The position numbers and the translations under genes are program-made. Positions 24,008 to 35,334 of a DNA stretch of 64,000 nucleotides are shown piece after piece. The DNA is taken from positions 1,798,001-1,862,000 of the forward strand of contig JADILM010000005.1 in NCBI GenBank assembly GCA_016617785.1, written 5' to 3'. The DNA is from Sporobolomyces roseus. Its lineage: Eukaryota > Basidiomycota > Microbotryomycetes > Sporidiobolales > Sporidiobolaceae. Every line of letters begins with the position of its first letter. Within the stretch, counting starts at the first letter, position 1. A model generated the notes under the pieces. It made no database searches. It worked only from the letters and a program-made list of their open reading frames with translations, and was not told where the DNA came from.

Positions 24008-25021
24008 ATGGCAGCCGCTTCAACCGGTCAATGCGTAGTTTGTGGAGTTGTAACGTCGAAGAAATGTTCAGCTTGTTCGAAACAAGGGTTGGATTGGATG
24101 TATTTCTGCTCAGAGGATCATCAGAAGCTCGTACGCTTCTCCTCACTACATCCAGCGCTGATGCATGCTGAGTTCGATGCCTACAGGTCTGGTTCATGCA
24201 CAAACGAGTTTGCGGAGAACGCTCAAATCCTTTCGAATGGCCGCCTCTTTCGAAAGCTGAAGTCATTCGTTGCGTGGAAGTAAGCTACGTATATGGCTCG
24301 AGTCTCAACTGCTGGTTTGGTCAATGGTCACACGGCGGGCATCGTGTTCCTGCGAACGCCAGCGGAAGAGCAGCTTTCAGGGTGCGCAGAGCTCAATCCT
24401 TTTCTCCTTTCGCTGAATCGCTCAAGCTGAGATCTCTCTGTCCAATCACAGAAAATGCTCGAAGATGCAAGTGAGATGAATCCTTCGACCGTTGACAGCA
24501 AGATGGTCGTTTCGCATCGAATCAACAGTTTCCGCTTCGAATCGCTCGCAAGGCTCAAACAACGTCAAGACGTCGATCGTATCGTTCTCAGCATGCTGAA
24601 GAGTCATCCCTTCAACTTCCTCGCTTATCATTTGGATCGATACTACCATTCCAAATCGTCGCCGATTGAGACTCCGTCTTCGACTTCTTGGTCAACTACA
24701 TTCCTGCACCGATACCTCATCTACATCTCCGTCTTGATCAAGCACCTCGACGCAAAGCCAGTCCCTTCATCCTACGTCGATCACGCCTATTCCGAGTTGA
24801 AGAGGTTCTCCGATGAAGTGGTCAAGAAGGATCAACCAGAATTCTTCAAAATCTATGATTTGCAGCCGAAAGGATCCGTTGGACTCGTACCATGGTCACC
24901 TGCTGAAGGTGATTCGACTGGCCACATTCACTTCGTAGTGAGAAACGTGCCCAATGTTCCGGAAAGCAATATAGTCGATGTGGGTGATCAAGAAAAGATT
25001 GAACCTTTCACTTCCTCGTAG
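24008..25021 (+). CDS. MYND-finger protein, local family member 1
   Basis: Three exons (24008-24130, 24187-24381, 24452-25021) give about 295 residues. The N-terminal zinc finger reads CVVC, seven residues, CSAC, ten residues, then FCSEDHQKL and later HKRVCG. This is a MYND-type Cys/His pattern with His of the DHQ block where a Cys is common. An intron (phase 0) cuts the finger right after HQKL, as in the three other family copies of this window. The remainder is helix-rich, with the shared block SHPFNFLAYHL. MYND fingers usually bind Pro-rich peptides; the partner here is unknown. Confidence 0.7.
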
Positions 25022-25741
25022 TAGCTTCCCCCTTTCTTTGCTTGTGGAACTATACTTGACCTTCCAACACATCTCTGACAATGTCCAGCGAGAGGATTGA
25101 GAGGCTCGCGACGAAGCGAAGAGGCGACGAGGAAAGTTTAGTTAGAAGGAAAGCGAGAAGCAACGAGCAGAAATGATCTGAGCGGCGCGTCGGACGAGTT
25201 CATATTACCTACAAACTGGCGTAGCTGCGAAGCGCGACTATCAGGCAAGTGACAGAGGGAGAACAAAATATCGACCAAGGAAGTCACTCACGCCCACCCG
25301 AGTCCGAGAAGCTACTTCGCGTCCGAGAAGCTACTCAGGTGGTATTAAGAGTAGGAAGAAGTCTGGAAAGTGAAGTGTAGGAAGCAGAGAAGCGAATTCG
25401 CTGTTTAGTTTCGAACAACTCACCGACCACGACCACAACGACTCAGATTCAGCTGGACGCGCTTTTGTACGATACTCTAGATTCTCAAGAACCTTACAAT
25501 AGTCCCTGTAGTCTTAGTAAGCCGTCCTCGCTGTTCCTCGGCTCGATCAACTTTCTCATCTCGAATTGTTTGGGCCTCTCTTCAGCCCGAGGCAAAGCAG
25601 CTCTAGCGGTGGTAGATTATAAGTAGCTATCTTTCGCTATACTGAGTAACGGTCTGACTGTCTCTGGCCAGCAGCAGCTCACAACTTCTCCTCTTCCTCT
25701 CCTCTTCTCATCTCGACCGATTCCTTCCGAACTTTCTCGAC
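25022..25741. other. Intergenic with a short direct repeat
   Basis: No gene is supported. A 15-base sequence, GTCCGAGAAGCTACT, occurs at 25302-25316 and 25321-25335. A CT-rich leader precedes the next start. Confidence 0.5.
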
Positions 25742-26670
25742 ATGTCCACTCGCTCTCCGAATTCAGAAGATCAAGCGCCCGGCAAGTGCGTGCTGTGCGG
25801 GACGGAACCCTCGACAAGGCGTAGTTCATGTTCGCAAGCGGGACTAGATTGGATCTACTTTTGCTCGAGGGAACATCAGAGGTTCGTGAGTTCGACCACG
25901 ATTCATTCTAGCTCGAGACTGTTCGGAAAGCTGATTGAAGCTGGAATAGACCTGGGACCTGCACAAACGAGTTTGCGGAAAGAAGGGAAATCCATTTCGA
26001 TGGCCGGAATTGACAGAGAGCGAGGTAGAAGCTATCGTCGCTCAATCTCGTCTTGAAGTTGGATCATGGGAAACAAGACGCGAGGGAGCGCACGCTCAGG
26101 GCTGGCTGGAACTGGCAGGACCTGCTCCATTCTCGAAAGCCGAAGACGATCGACCTGAGAAACTCCGTGTGAGTTCCAGTTGATCTGAATGCATTCCTTG
26201 TATCTCTGCTGACTGAACCTAATACGCTTGTAGCGCATGCTCCGCAGCGCACAAAGGCAAGAAGATTTGCCGTACTACGGTACCTCCGAGAGGCCACCAA
26301 TCGATTAAAAAATTGCGTCGTTCCGAAAGCAAGGCCACACCGAAGATCGAGCAGACTCAATCACAACGTCGGAGAATCCATTCGACTACCTGTGTGCGAT
26401 TCAAGAGCAATGGGTACCGAACATCTCGCGAAAATCCGATGAATACGGGATCTGGTGAAACGACTTCACCACCTACATCTATTTGTTACGAGTGTCGTAT
26501 ATAACAAGTGCAAGACTCGTACGGATGACTATGCCCGAATCACTGTGTCTGCAGAACTTCTCGAGTACACCAGTTCTCGACTCGCACAGTTCCTTCGGGA
26601 GGTTGTCGCCGTCACTCACCCGAAGGAAGCAGAACGTCTACTCATGATGCTTGGACCTTCGATATCTTGA
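25742..26670 (+). pseudogene. Decayed MYND-finger family copy
   Basis: Homologous along its whole length to the neighbouring MYND genes, with the same intron after HQRF and a second intron after EKLR. Lesions: the third zinc Cys is Arg (CGT at 25820-25822); an in-frame TAA at 26306; an in-frame TGA at 26456 inside the conserved WW block; then a frame change near 26505-26530. After that the C-terminal block (EYTSSRLAQFLREVVAVTH) continues open to 26670. Recognisable family blocks persist in all parts (ENPFDYL, VPNISRKS). Several independent lesions make a sequencing error an unlikely full explanation. Confidence 0.8.
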
Positions 26671-27421
26671 TAGGGACCAGTTCTAGACAAGGCTCGAGTG
26701 AACCGCTGGATTGGAGTGATTGAGCGGGAATTGGTAGAAAATGCTTGTAACGTTCATTTTCTTCCCTACATTCCGCGAGTCAACTCCATTCTGGTCTATT
26801 CTCACGTTTCACCAAGTGCAGGGAGAGCATGGAGACTCACTTCGAGTTTTTGTTCCTCTGCGCAGAGCCAACAGAGAGCGACGTTTTTGAAGACTATGCT
26901 CAAGATATGCTGGTTTTCGCTTTGACTATGAAATGAGGGCTCACCTTGGCATCGAGGGTACCTTCATTAGTATCATCACTCGTTTGTGCGTTGATGCAGT
27001 TGAGACTGCGATTCAAGAAAAGCGTTCCCAATTCTTGACTTTCGACAATTCACCCCTGAAGTTCTCGCTCGGCTCAATTACCTCCACTAACGCATCCACC
27101 AGGTCGAGAGCTACACTTAGAGCTCCAGCACAAGCAATAAACTCCTTCCACCTTGTTCCCGTTCTTTCGCGACTCGACACAATCCCTCACCTCGACAACC
27201 TGCAGATTCTTTTCGTGTATTCGCTTCTCTCTGATAGGATTTTGTTCTCTCAGGTTAGCTGGCAATGTAAAGCAGACGTAGCTGAGAACAACTTGAGAGA
27301 GTTTACATGTGAAAAGGAGAGACGAAAGAATGAAAAAAAAAGGTAAAGTAATGAGAGAACAACTCCATTTTAACTCAACTAGGGTATACACACACACATC
27401 ATACCATTCCAACTCTATCCT
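26671..27421. other. Intergenic, possible gene remnant
   Basis: Short coding-like pieces occur on the plus strand (for example a frame near 26830-26935 and one at 26933-27346). They have no recognisable family and no clear splice connections. The region contains the 3' flank of the clathrin light chain gene. I would not call a gene. Confidence 0.35.
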
Positions 27422-28442
27422 CTAGTATCCACCGGCACCAGGGGCGTTCTCTCCCTCCCTCTTCAAACTCAAAAGTACCTCCTTGAACCTCGACAAGTCT
27501 TGTTTCGATTTCGTCGAAGTTTTCGATCGAGAATCTGTCAGGTCGACGAGGGTACAAATTCGTTCCCATGTAGTACCTTGAGCTAACGAGTCGGATTGAG
27601 TAGACTTGAATTTCTCTTCGTCCTCCCTAATCATTGACTCCATTTCGTCAATCATTGATTTCGAGGGAAGGGAGATGAGAGACGCACTTGTTCTGAGCGA
27701 TAGACTTCTCTTTCTTCGAGTTGTAATCCTTGTAAAAGTTATCAATCGCGTTACGAGCTTTCGCGATCGTTTCCTCCTTCTTTCCTTGAGCCTTTTCTTC
27801 ACGTTCAGCGATCTCTTGTGCTTGTTTAGCTCTCCATGTTCTACGTTGCTCTCTTTCATCAGTACTCATAGGATCTAGGGACGAGAAGTAGAGAGCCTTA
27901 CTGAATGAATTCTGATTCTTCATCGTTTGGTTGAGGAGGTTGAACGAAAGAGGTTGGTTGAGAGTAAGGGTTCGCGTAGTTTGACATGTGTGCTTCATTC
28001 CCGTTCGAATAAGATTGTTGATCGAATCCATTCGAGTGAGGCTGAACCAAACAATTCAGAACGAGATCAACTCCGATTTCACACCTCAGAAAAAGAGGGA
28101 GAGGTTGCTTACTTGTTGACTAGGGATTTCAACCTCTGGGTAATCTTGTTCGAATGCAGCAAACTCGTTATCACCCGTCACTGAAACTTGTTGACCCATC
28201 CCACTCCCTGGGTTTCCAACTGGAGCACCTCCTGTAAATCCAGCTAATGCATCCTCATCATCATCACCACCCAAGTCTGGAAATGCTGAAGCTGAAGTCT
28301 CGTAGTCTTTGTCTTGTGATTGAAGTTGTTGGGAAGAGGAAGAGAAGGAAGAGAGATCGTCACCTAATGCTGCTCGCTCACGGGCGAGGAAATCGGCTTG
28401 GGGGTCGGACTCAGGTGCAGAGGAACCAAATAAGTCGTCCAT
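27422..28442 (-). CDS. CLC1: Clathrin light chain
   Basis: Four exons (28113-28442, 27902-28041, 27688-27852, 27422-27626) give about 279 residues. The acidic N-terminal half has the uncoating-type segment NEFAAFEQDYPEVE. A central charged coiled coil follows (QAQEIAEREEKAQGKKEE and NFYKDYNSKKEK), and then the C-terminal segment with TTWERICTLVDL. This order and length match fungal clathrin light chains, which sit on the clathrin heavy chain hub and regulate coat assembly in endocytosis and Golgi traffic. The acceptor of exon 3 could shift by a few bases. Confidence 0.92.
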
Positions 28443-29637
28443 TTTGTTAGTGAGTGTGAAGGGGAGGAAGAGGGAAGATAGTTCGGATGTCGTGGAGGGG
28501 GAAGATTCTCCTTCTCTTCTACCAACCACTCTGCTTGCTGCTTCGTTCAGTAGACCAGCTCTACTAGGTCTCCTATGCCACCTGCTTCGTATCTCGCTCT
28601 GCTACGGCTCCGCTTTGAGTTCTCGCTCTCCTTTTCCTCCTCCTCATCAAACTCGCTTCTACCAGTCTCTCACGACTAAGGCAAGCTCCTTAAAGGGCCG
28701 GCAATCGAAGGGCAACTGCTCAAGGAATCGTAGAGCTTTCAAAGGCGAGGTATCATCTCGGTTTCGCTCTGAATTTACTTCTTTTCGCTTCGTTTTCGCT
28801 CAACTTTGAGATCCATAGGCCGTCTGTTCCCCCTCCCCGACTGTCTCAGCACTCCGGATCTATCCAACGGTCAGAGGTATGTCTGCCGGGAGGACGAAAC
28901 GCTTGACACTCAGCTTGCATCCTTGAAGACGATTCACAACCTCCTCTCTTCCCGCTCAACTCGCAGTCTCTACAGGTTCCACGCTCGTCACGTTCCCGAG
29001 ACGGCACCCCGACACTCAGAATCCCAGGTCTCGAGCCTTAACGCTGCATTGGAGGTCGACTGATCAACGCTCGCTGCATCTTTTGGATTTCGGGAATCGC
29101 TCTTTCCGTCAGAACGTCCGCTGTTACCGCTTCTTCCTCGCTGAGACTCCGTCTTCCTACGTTAGAACTTACGGCGATTGAGCATTTCACTACATCTCTG
29201 TCTGCCTCGAGGTTGAGTGAAAGAGAAGTAAAACGTTTCGTCACATACTTGAAAGAAACATTTCATCAGACGGCCAGGCGACCTGCATGAACGCCCCACT
29301 GTGCGAAAGAGGTTGATCCGATCGAATGAAATAGTCAGAATGGTCCCGTGATGTGCACTTTGAGTAGTGAGTGAGCGAGTTTCGCAAAAGACGTTTCGCA
29401 AGAATCGACAATCTTTTTCACCTTTTTTTTTCGGCGAGAGCTGCTTTCTCGTTTCGCCAGCTTTATCCCTTCATCGCTCTCCATCAAAGTATACAGCTTT
29501 GCGAGCGTAACAGATGTCTTTGAATATATTTTGCGAAATGAGACGACGCCCAGCATTTTGGAATTCCTTCATTTTCTTTTCCAACCTCTCTCTCTCTCTG
29601 TTTTGCTTCGAACCTCGACCGAACCACAGCAAGAAGG
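28443..29637. other. Divergent intergenic region
   Basis: About 1.2 kb between the starts of CLC1 (minus) and KRE6 (plus). A CT-rich run (CTCTCTCTCTCTG near 29588) lies before the KRE6 start. Open frames here show no family features; the region probably holds both promoters. Confidence 0.5.
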
Positions 29638-32600
29638 ATGTCAGGATTCTCACCCGATCAACGACAGAGTCTAAGTGGTAGACTTTCTCGGATCAGTAAT
29701 TCATTCCCCACCGCCAGTGGATCAAGTTCAAGAGATCAACACCAACAGAGACCTCAATCCTCTCAAGGGAATCGTTCACCTTCGGTAGATTCTAGTCAAT
29801 CATTACGTGGTGGTGGTGGTGGTAGTGGATCAAAGAGGTATTCAATGGATGCTCAACAACAATTGGATCCTACAGCTTTTGGTGAGTTATATCTTGGACT
29901 TTTGAGACTTGCCCCCCCCCTTTCTCCCCTCGTTCGACTCCTTTCGATATCGATCGCTGACTACTCTACGTCTCATTAGGTATCTTGAATGGAACTGTTG
30001 GAGGTGACTTGAATCCTGAATTTACGGAGAATGAGTTTGAAGCTGACTTGTCCGTTGCGAAACTTCTTTATTCTCCTTGAATCGACAGCATCATACGGAC
30101 CATTCCCACAATCCTTTGGACCTCGACGTAACTCTGCCATTACTCAAGCACACCGATCCTCTTCTTCAATGGGACTCGACCCTCCAGTCCTCCCTTACAC
30201 TTCTCAATCCGAAAATTCCTCCCTCGACGAACTCGAACCCGTACCGAAAACTTCTTCGACTCAATCGATCCCTCGACTCGAAGGGAGGATGGCAGGGGGT
30301 GCAGCATCGACCGGATTGTTGTGGGAGAAGGAACCGGATGATTTCTTGCACAGTTATGATCCCGAATTGGAAAAGATGATGGATAGGCAGATTAGTAGCA
30401 AGTTTAGTTGGATCGCTTTCATCAATACCGCTTCTTTGATCATTGTTATCGTCGTTATCATTGGGTTGTTTGCTGGGTGAGTTTCCTGACTTTTTCGAGG
30501 TCCACGACGTGACTGATTCTTGTTTGAGAACAGATGGCCAATCTATCGATTCGTACGTCGAAGCGGTCTGAAACACGAGATCGTACTCGATACTGACGTG
30601 CCCTTTTTTCCTTCCCACGTACAGGCGATCAAAGGAGGTTTCCCCATGTCCGCAACGACTCTCCTCTCAAATTCTTCCGGACAAGTCCCCATGATCCCAG
30701 GTCTCCCCGGTCTCATCGACAAGGATACACCTCAAGAAGCTTACACTCGTACTGGATTCGATGGAGAAACTTATAATTTGGTGTTTTCGGATGAGGTGAG
30801 CTTTCCTTGATCGTTTTAGCCAACATTCACCCGCTGAGCTAAACTTCTCCTTGAATGCACACAGTTTGAACAAGAGGGACGAACGTTCTGGCCTGGAGAT
30901 GATCCGTTCTGGGAAGCTGTCGATGTGAGTCCCTTCTCTTTTCGTGTCGTTCGATACTTTTCGCTGATTTCACTTTCTCTCTATTAGATTCACTACTGGC
31001 AAACAACAGGTACGCTCTCCTCGAGACCCTCTGAGAGTGTCCACTGACTTGTTTGTGCAGATCTCGAGTACTACGACCCCGACGCGATTACGACGAAAGA
31101 CGGAAATCTCGAAATTACGCTCACTCAAGAACCTATCAACGGTCTCAACTTCCGCTCGGGAATGCTTCAGTCGTAAGTCTAGACGTCTCTCGCATTTGTG
31201 GAACGATGTTCGTAAAGAGGGAGAGGGAGAGGAAACTGACTTGCGATTCGTTCTTTCGTTCTTTCGTTTGGTCGTTTTCAGATGGAACAAGTTCTGTTTC
31301 AGCGGAGGATATCTCGAAGTCAACCTCTCACTACCTGGAGAACCCACTGCTCAAGGTTTCTGGCCAGGAGTGTGGACAATGGGTGAGTTTCACATCAGAA
31401 CTGTTCTCTCGCCCATCAACCGACATTTCACTTGAACTCGATCATAGGCAATCTCGGTCGAGCTGGTTACGGAGGATCAAATGACGGTGTTTGGCCTTAC
31501 TCCTACGACGAATGCGACGTAGGAACTCTACCGAATCAAACGTATGTCCAAAACGTTTTCGCTTTCTTCGTCGAAACTCATCGATGTTTCTGCGTGTAGG
31601 AATTCCGATGGACGAACTCCTACTGCTGCTCGAACGTCTGGATCTCGAGATTACGGAGGATCGCTTTCTTACGTAAGTTTGGTCTGTCGATTTCGTTCTC
31701 TCGCAAAAACTCATCACTTTCGATCTTTCCCTCTAGCTTTCCGGCCAACGCTTCTCTGCCTGCACTTGTCAAGCCGATGCTAGTGAGCACCCTGGACCGA
31801 ATGTCCGCACCGGTAGGGGCGCGCCTGAAAGTACGTCAAGTTCTCGAGTGGATCGCTGCGTTTCCGAACTAATAACGTTTCTTGCTCCCTTTTTCTATTC
31901 GACGCATTGGAGGGCGCCATCTGGAGCGACGGTGCGTCTCTGCGTCCCTCTACATATCCACTGAGCTGATTGAACTCTTTTTCCGCAGGTCGCACGAGTT
32001 CCGCGTCTCAAGTTCGACTTTTTTGACTTTTGAGCCTGCTTCGCTTCGTCCTGACTCCTCCATACTCTCTGCTGTCCACAGTCCATCCAACTGGCCCCAT
32101 TCACCAACGGGTACAATTGGCTTAATGTGACTCCTCACATCGAGACCAACGACGCTCAGTGGGTGATCAAACAAAGTAAGTTTCTCCTTTTGCGATTTCC
32201 TGGCTTAGCTCACACTTCCTCTGTTCTCGTAGATCAATGGCACGGATCTGTGTACCAAGAATCGATGAGTCTCGAGGTGCAAGGCGACAACACTTCTTTT
32301 GAAGGGCGAGGCTGGACTTCTTACGGATTCGAATACGAACCTTCTGAAGGAAAGACCGGATCTATCCAATGGGCTATCAACGGTACTGAAACGTGGAAGA
32401 TCTACGACACTGCTTTCGGTCCCTCAGCTGAAGTCGAGATCGGTCAACGAAAAGTCAGTGTCGAGCCGATGAGCATCAACCTGAACTTGGCGATGAGTGC
32501 GTACATCTCTCCTCTTCATGCCTCATGCGCTTGATTGACTCTCGAATCATCTTCTTTCTGTTCGTAGGTACGAAGGTACGTTTTTCGCAATCTTCCCACT

Positions 32601-33089
32601 TTCGTCTCGACTCTTCGCCAAGCTGTTCAAGCTGACGTCTCCTACCTCTCCTCTCTTGCTCTCGTGCAGTTCCAAGAGCCTGGTGAGTAGCGTCGTTTCC
32701 GCTTCTGGAAACCGCCGAATGAGACTGATTCTTCTTCCATCCTCTCCCTTTTCCTTTCCCTCTTCGTTGCCTGTCCTTCCTTTCCCTCTTCTCCCTGTTA
32801 AGAGTACGGGAAGCTTACGTACCCCGCCACTTTCAGGATAGCCTCTGTTCGAGTCTATCAGAAGGGAGACGCGAACGTAGGATGCGATCCGAGGAAATAT
32901 CGTGAGTTTCCCCTCTCGCAAAGCCCTTGTCCCTCTACTGATATCTCCCTTCCCTCCCTTCACTCCGCAGCCACCTCCGATTACATCAACTCGCACATGA
33001 GTCTCTACACGAACAACAACTTGACGATGTTCTCTCAATCCGAGTTTACGAAACCACGAAACTCTCTCGGCGAGGGAGGCTGCAACTAA
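29638..33089 (+). CDS. KRE6: KRE6/SKN1-type beta-glucan synthesis protein (GH16-like)
   Basis: Twenty inferred exons sum to 2055 bases (684 residues) in a consistent frame. Residues ~1-195 are Ser-rich and cytosolic. A type II anchor follows ([19 protein letters not shown]), then the KRE6 luminal domain: [46 protein letters not shown] and the GH16 active-site motif E-I-D-A-L-E. The family is needed for beta-1,6-glucan in the fungal wall. Micro-exons occur: 24 bases (29980-30003), 19 (30534-30552), 22 (30988-31009), 23 (31989-32011), 8 (32568-32575) and 13 (32670-32682). The active-site exon 31899-31931 fits perfectly in frame, but the intron before it (31831-31898) ends in AT instead of AG. 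The donor GTTCGA at 32012 is also weak. Confidence 0.88.
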
Positions 33090-33417
33090 ACCCCTCTCTC
33101 TCTCTGCTGTATATACCTCCTCTAGCATCTATCCTCTACGTTATACGGACCCTCAGCATCCTATTATTCGAACCTTTCTGTCGATACGCTTTTCTTCGTC
33201 TTTTCCCTCCTCTCTCACTTTTCGTTCGATTTGTTCATTCTCTAATCTTGTTCTCCCCTGTAGCTTCTCTCTGCTTTGTCACTACTCTATGATTCTGGAA
33301 AATAGACACTCTTTCTTCTCGCTCTTTCGTCACGGAGAGATCATTCGTTTCGCTGAGTTCAGTGCATCCCTAAGCGATTCTGCAACCTTACACACACGCG
33401 CTACTGCAAACTGAAGC
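33090..33417. other. Intergenic, convergent 3' ends
   Basis: Lies between the KRE6 stop and the MYND fragment. It is T- and C-rich with no gene visible. Confidence 0.5.
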
Positions 33418-33735
33418 TCAATTGATAGCCTCCATACAAGCACACAAGGCGGTAACTACCGCTGGATGCGAACGAGCTACGACTTCGCTCAAAAATCGTA
33501 TGATCTCGCGAGTACTGTGCGAAGCGTAACTCCTGCTGTAAGGCGTGTCATCGAAGCGGTAGTGGTTGATCAATGAAAGGTGGATGAGGATCTTGTGACG
33601 GAAGGAGCTGAGCCACTTCTCGTAATGCTGAAATTTGTTACAGATCAAGCAGTACACGAGCGATTCTCCCTGCCCCTCTGCAAGATCTGCGATCCCATTC
33701 AAGCTCTCCTGCCCATTAAATCCTCTCAGACATCT
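33418..33735 (-). pseudogene. C-terminal fragment of a MYND-family gene
   Basis: An open stretch without start or zinc finger encodes KWLSSFRHKILIHLSLIN and STREIIRFLSEVVARSHP. These align with the last third of the neighbouring MYND proteins (SWWSTFHHLHVHLV and GRLIRYLREVVALTH). It sits directly downstream of the intact copy that ends at 33738, on the same strand, which suggests a deletion or unequal crossover left only the tail. Confidence 0.65.
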
Positions 33736-33737
33736 TC

Positions 33738-34668
33738 CTACGCCTTTTCGTACTTGATCAACAGATGACTGATCTTGTCGGCCAGGTCGGGATGAGTCGC
33801 CTTGATTTCTTCTTCGCACAACTTGAGTATACTCCTTCTTGACCAACTCATACATCTCCAAAGCCCTTCATCAAAACCTGCTGCTCTGAAGTGCCTGTTC
33901 AAAAGTGCTACGTAGCGAAGGTGCTCGTGTTGAAAGCGAGTCCACCATGAGGCGAAAGTCGGGGAAGAGGGAAGATCTGCTTGGAAGTTGATTTGGGTGA
34001 GGGCAATGTAATTGAAAGGGTTCAAAAGTATCGCTTGGTGATCGGTAGCAGCCATTGGCTCTCCTGCATATCTCTGTGTTTCGAATCGGTTTTTCAATGC
34101 CGATGCACGAAGTTGTACGATCTTCTGAGTGTCTGAAAGTGTGAGAGGTCGATTCTCCAAAGACGACTCTTGTAGACGTTCTAAAGCTTGCTGTCAAGCG
34201 CGAAAAGCAGCGCTTTGAGCGGTTTCGAACGGTAAACGAGAGGCGACGCAGACTCACCTTGAAAAGCCCGACACGCTTCTCCGGCGGTGCAGCATTCTTC
34301 TCGAATAATGAATCCAGCCAGCAGCTACTTTGAACGCCGTTGATGACGGTTGTGGCGTAGGGCTTTTGCGAGATTTCGAGCATGTCCTCAACTTCCTCCG
34401 GGGAAAATCGAGGCCACGAGTAGGGAGTTGAGCGGACACCGCAAACTCGCTTGTGTACAAACCAGATCTGTATATCTCGATCGTCAGCGATATATGCGTA
34501 GCGAATGGGAAGAGGCAAGCTAACCAATTTCTGATGCTCGATCGAGCAAAAAAACATCCAATTGGTCCCACTCGACGCGCATGAGCTGCAACGTTTCGTA
34601 GTGATACTTCCACATACTACACATTCGCCCGAGTCAATTTGAGCTGAAGGAGAAGTCGAAGTAGACAT
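33738..34668 (-). CDS. MYND-finger protein, local family member 2
   Basis: Three exons (34525-34668, 34258-34467, 33738-34190) give about 268 residues in frame. The finger reads CVVC, seven residues, CSSC, ten residues, FCSIEHQKL and later HKRVCG, with the first intron (phase 0) right after HQKL. The middle exon has SSCWLDSLF. The last exon has LLNPFNYIALTQINFQADL and a terminal helix (RRSILKLCEEEIKATHPD), both shared with the other copies. All zinc-ligand positions are present and there is no lesion, so this copy should be functional. Role unknown. Confidence 0.72.
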
Positions 34669-35334
34669 GACTGGAGAGGGGAAAGGAAGAGTGGAGAAGA
34701 AAAATCTAACTAATGTCCCAAGAGCTGGTCAGCGAAGGCTTCACTCCAAGAGATGGAAATAAGCTTACTTCTGCTGTGACTAGTAGCTCGCTACAATCGA
34801 GTTGAGGAGAGGGAGAAGCGACTCGAGATGACGAAGTTGATTGATCTGAAAGAGAGCGAGGACGGCGTGGAGCTAGCTTGAACTTCGTACAGTCAGAGTT
34901 GTGAGTTTTTTGATACTGTTCTGAGTGGCACAGAGTCGTTCGAGTGAGGTTGAGGCGTTTCTGAGGAAGTGAGGAGAGTGAAGAAGCGAGAGCGCTTTTT
35001 CGCACCATCCAACGTTAAGTATCCAAATACACCAAGCTGCAAAGATCTCACTCCGAGGCAGATCAGATCAGCTTCGGAGAGTGAAAATGTAACTTTCGAA
35101 ATTGTCGATTTTTCTCTCTCGCGAAGTTGCGAAAAGTCAGAGGCGACTTGCGATGCTCTCAATGGCCTCACTTACCGGAGATTGACAGCGAGATTGAGCG
35201 ACGAGGCGGATCGAGACGGATTGCCAGGATAAAGAGGAGTGTTACAACGACAAAGGTTCAAATTCCCACAAAGATTACAACAAGATAATCCTAACGACAC
35301 AAACTGGACCCGTACCCTCCTCGTACCCTACCCT
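34669..35334. other. Intergenic
   Basis: Upstream of MYND member 2 and downstream of the frameshifted copy, both on the minus strand. The open frames on both strands have no family resemblance; nothing else is seen. Confidence 0.45.

Noticed and set aside
26671..27346. Plus-strand frames after the MYND pseudogene, possibly a further gene
   Set aside because: A few coding-like phrases, but no family match, no consistent exon chain and adjacent stops; left as a possible remnant only.
30553..30624. Reading straight through this stretch in KRE6 (it is open)
   Set aside because: The 72 bases have a GTACGT donor, CTGAC branch site and ACAG acceptor. Removing them gives the family-like join from the membrane segment to KGGF; the read-through adds a non-conserved insert.
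35240..35290. tRNA-like T-arm (GGTTCAAATTCC)
   Set aside because: No matching acceptor stem, D-arm or anticodon arm could be drawn around it, and it lies next to the 3' end of a coding gene.
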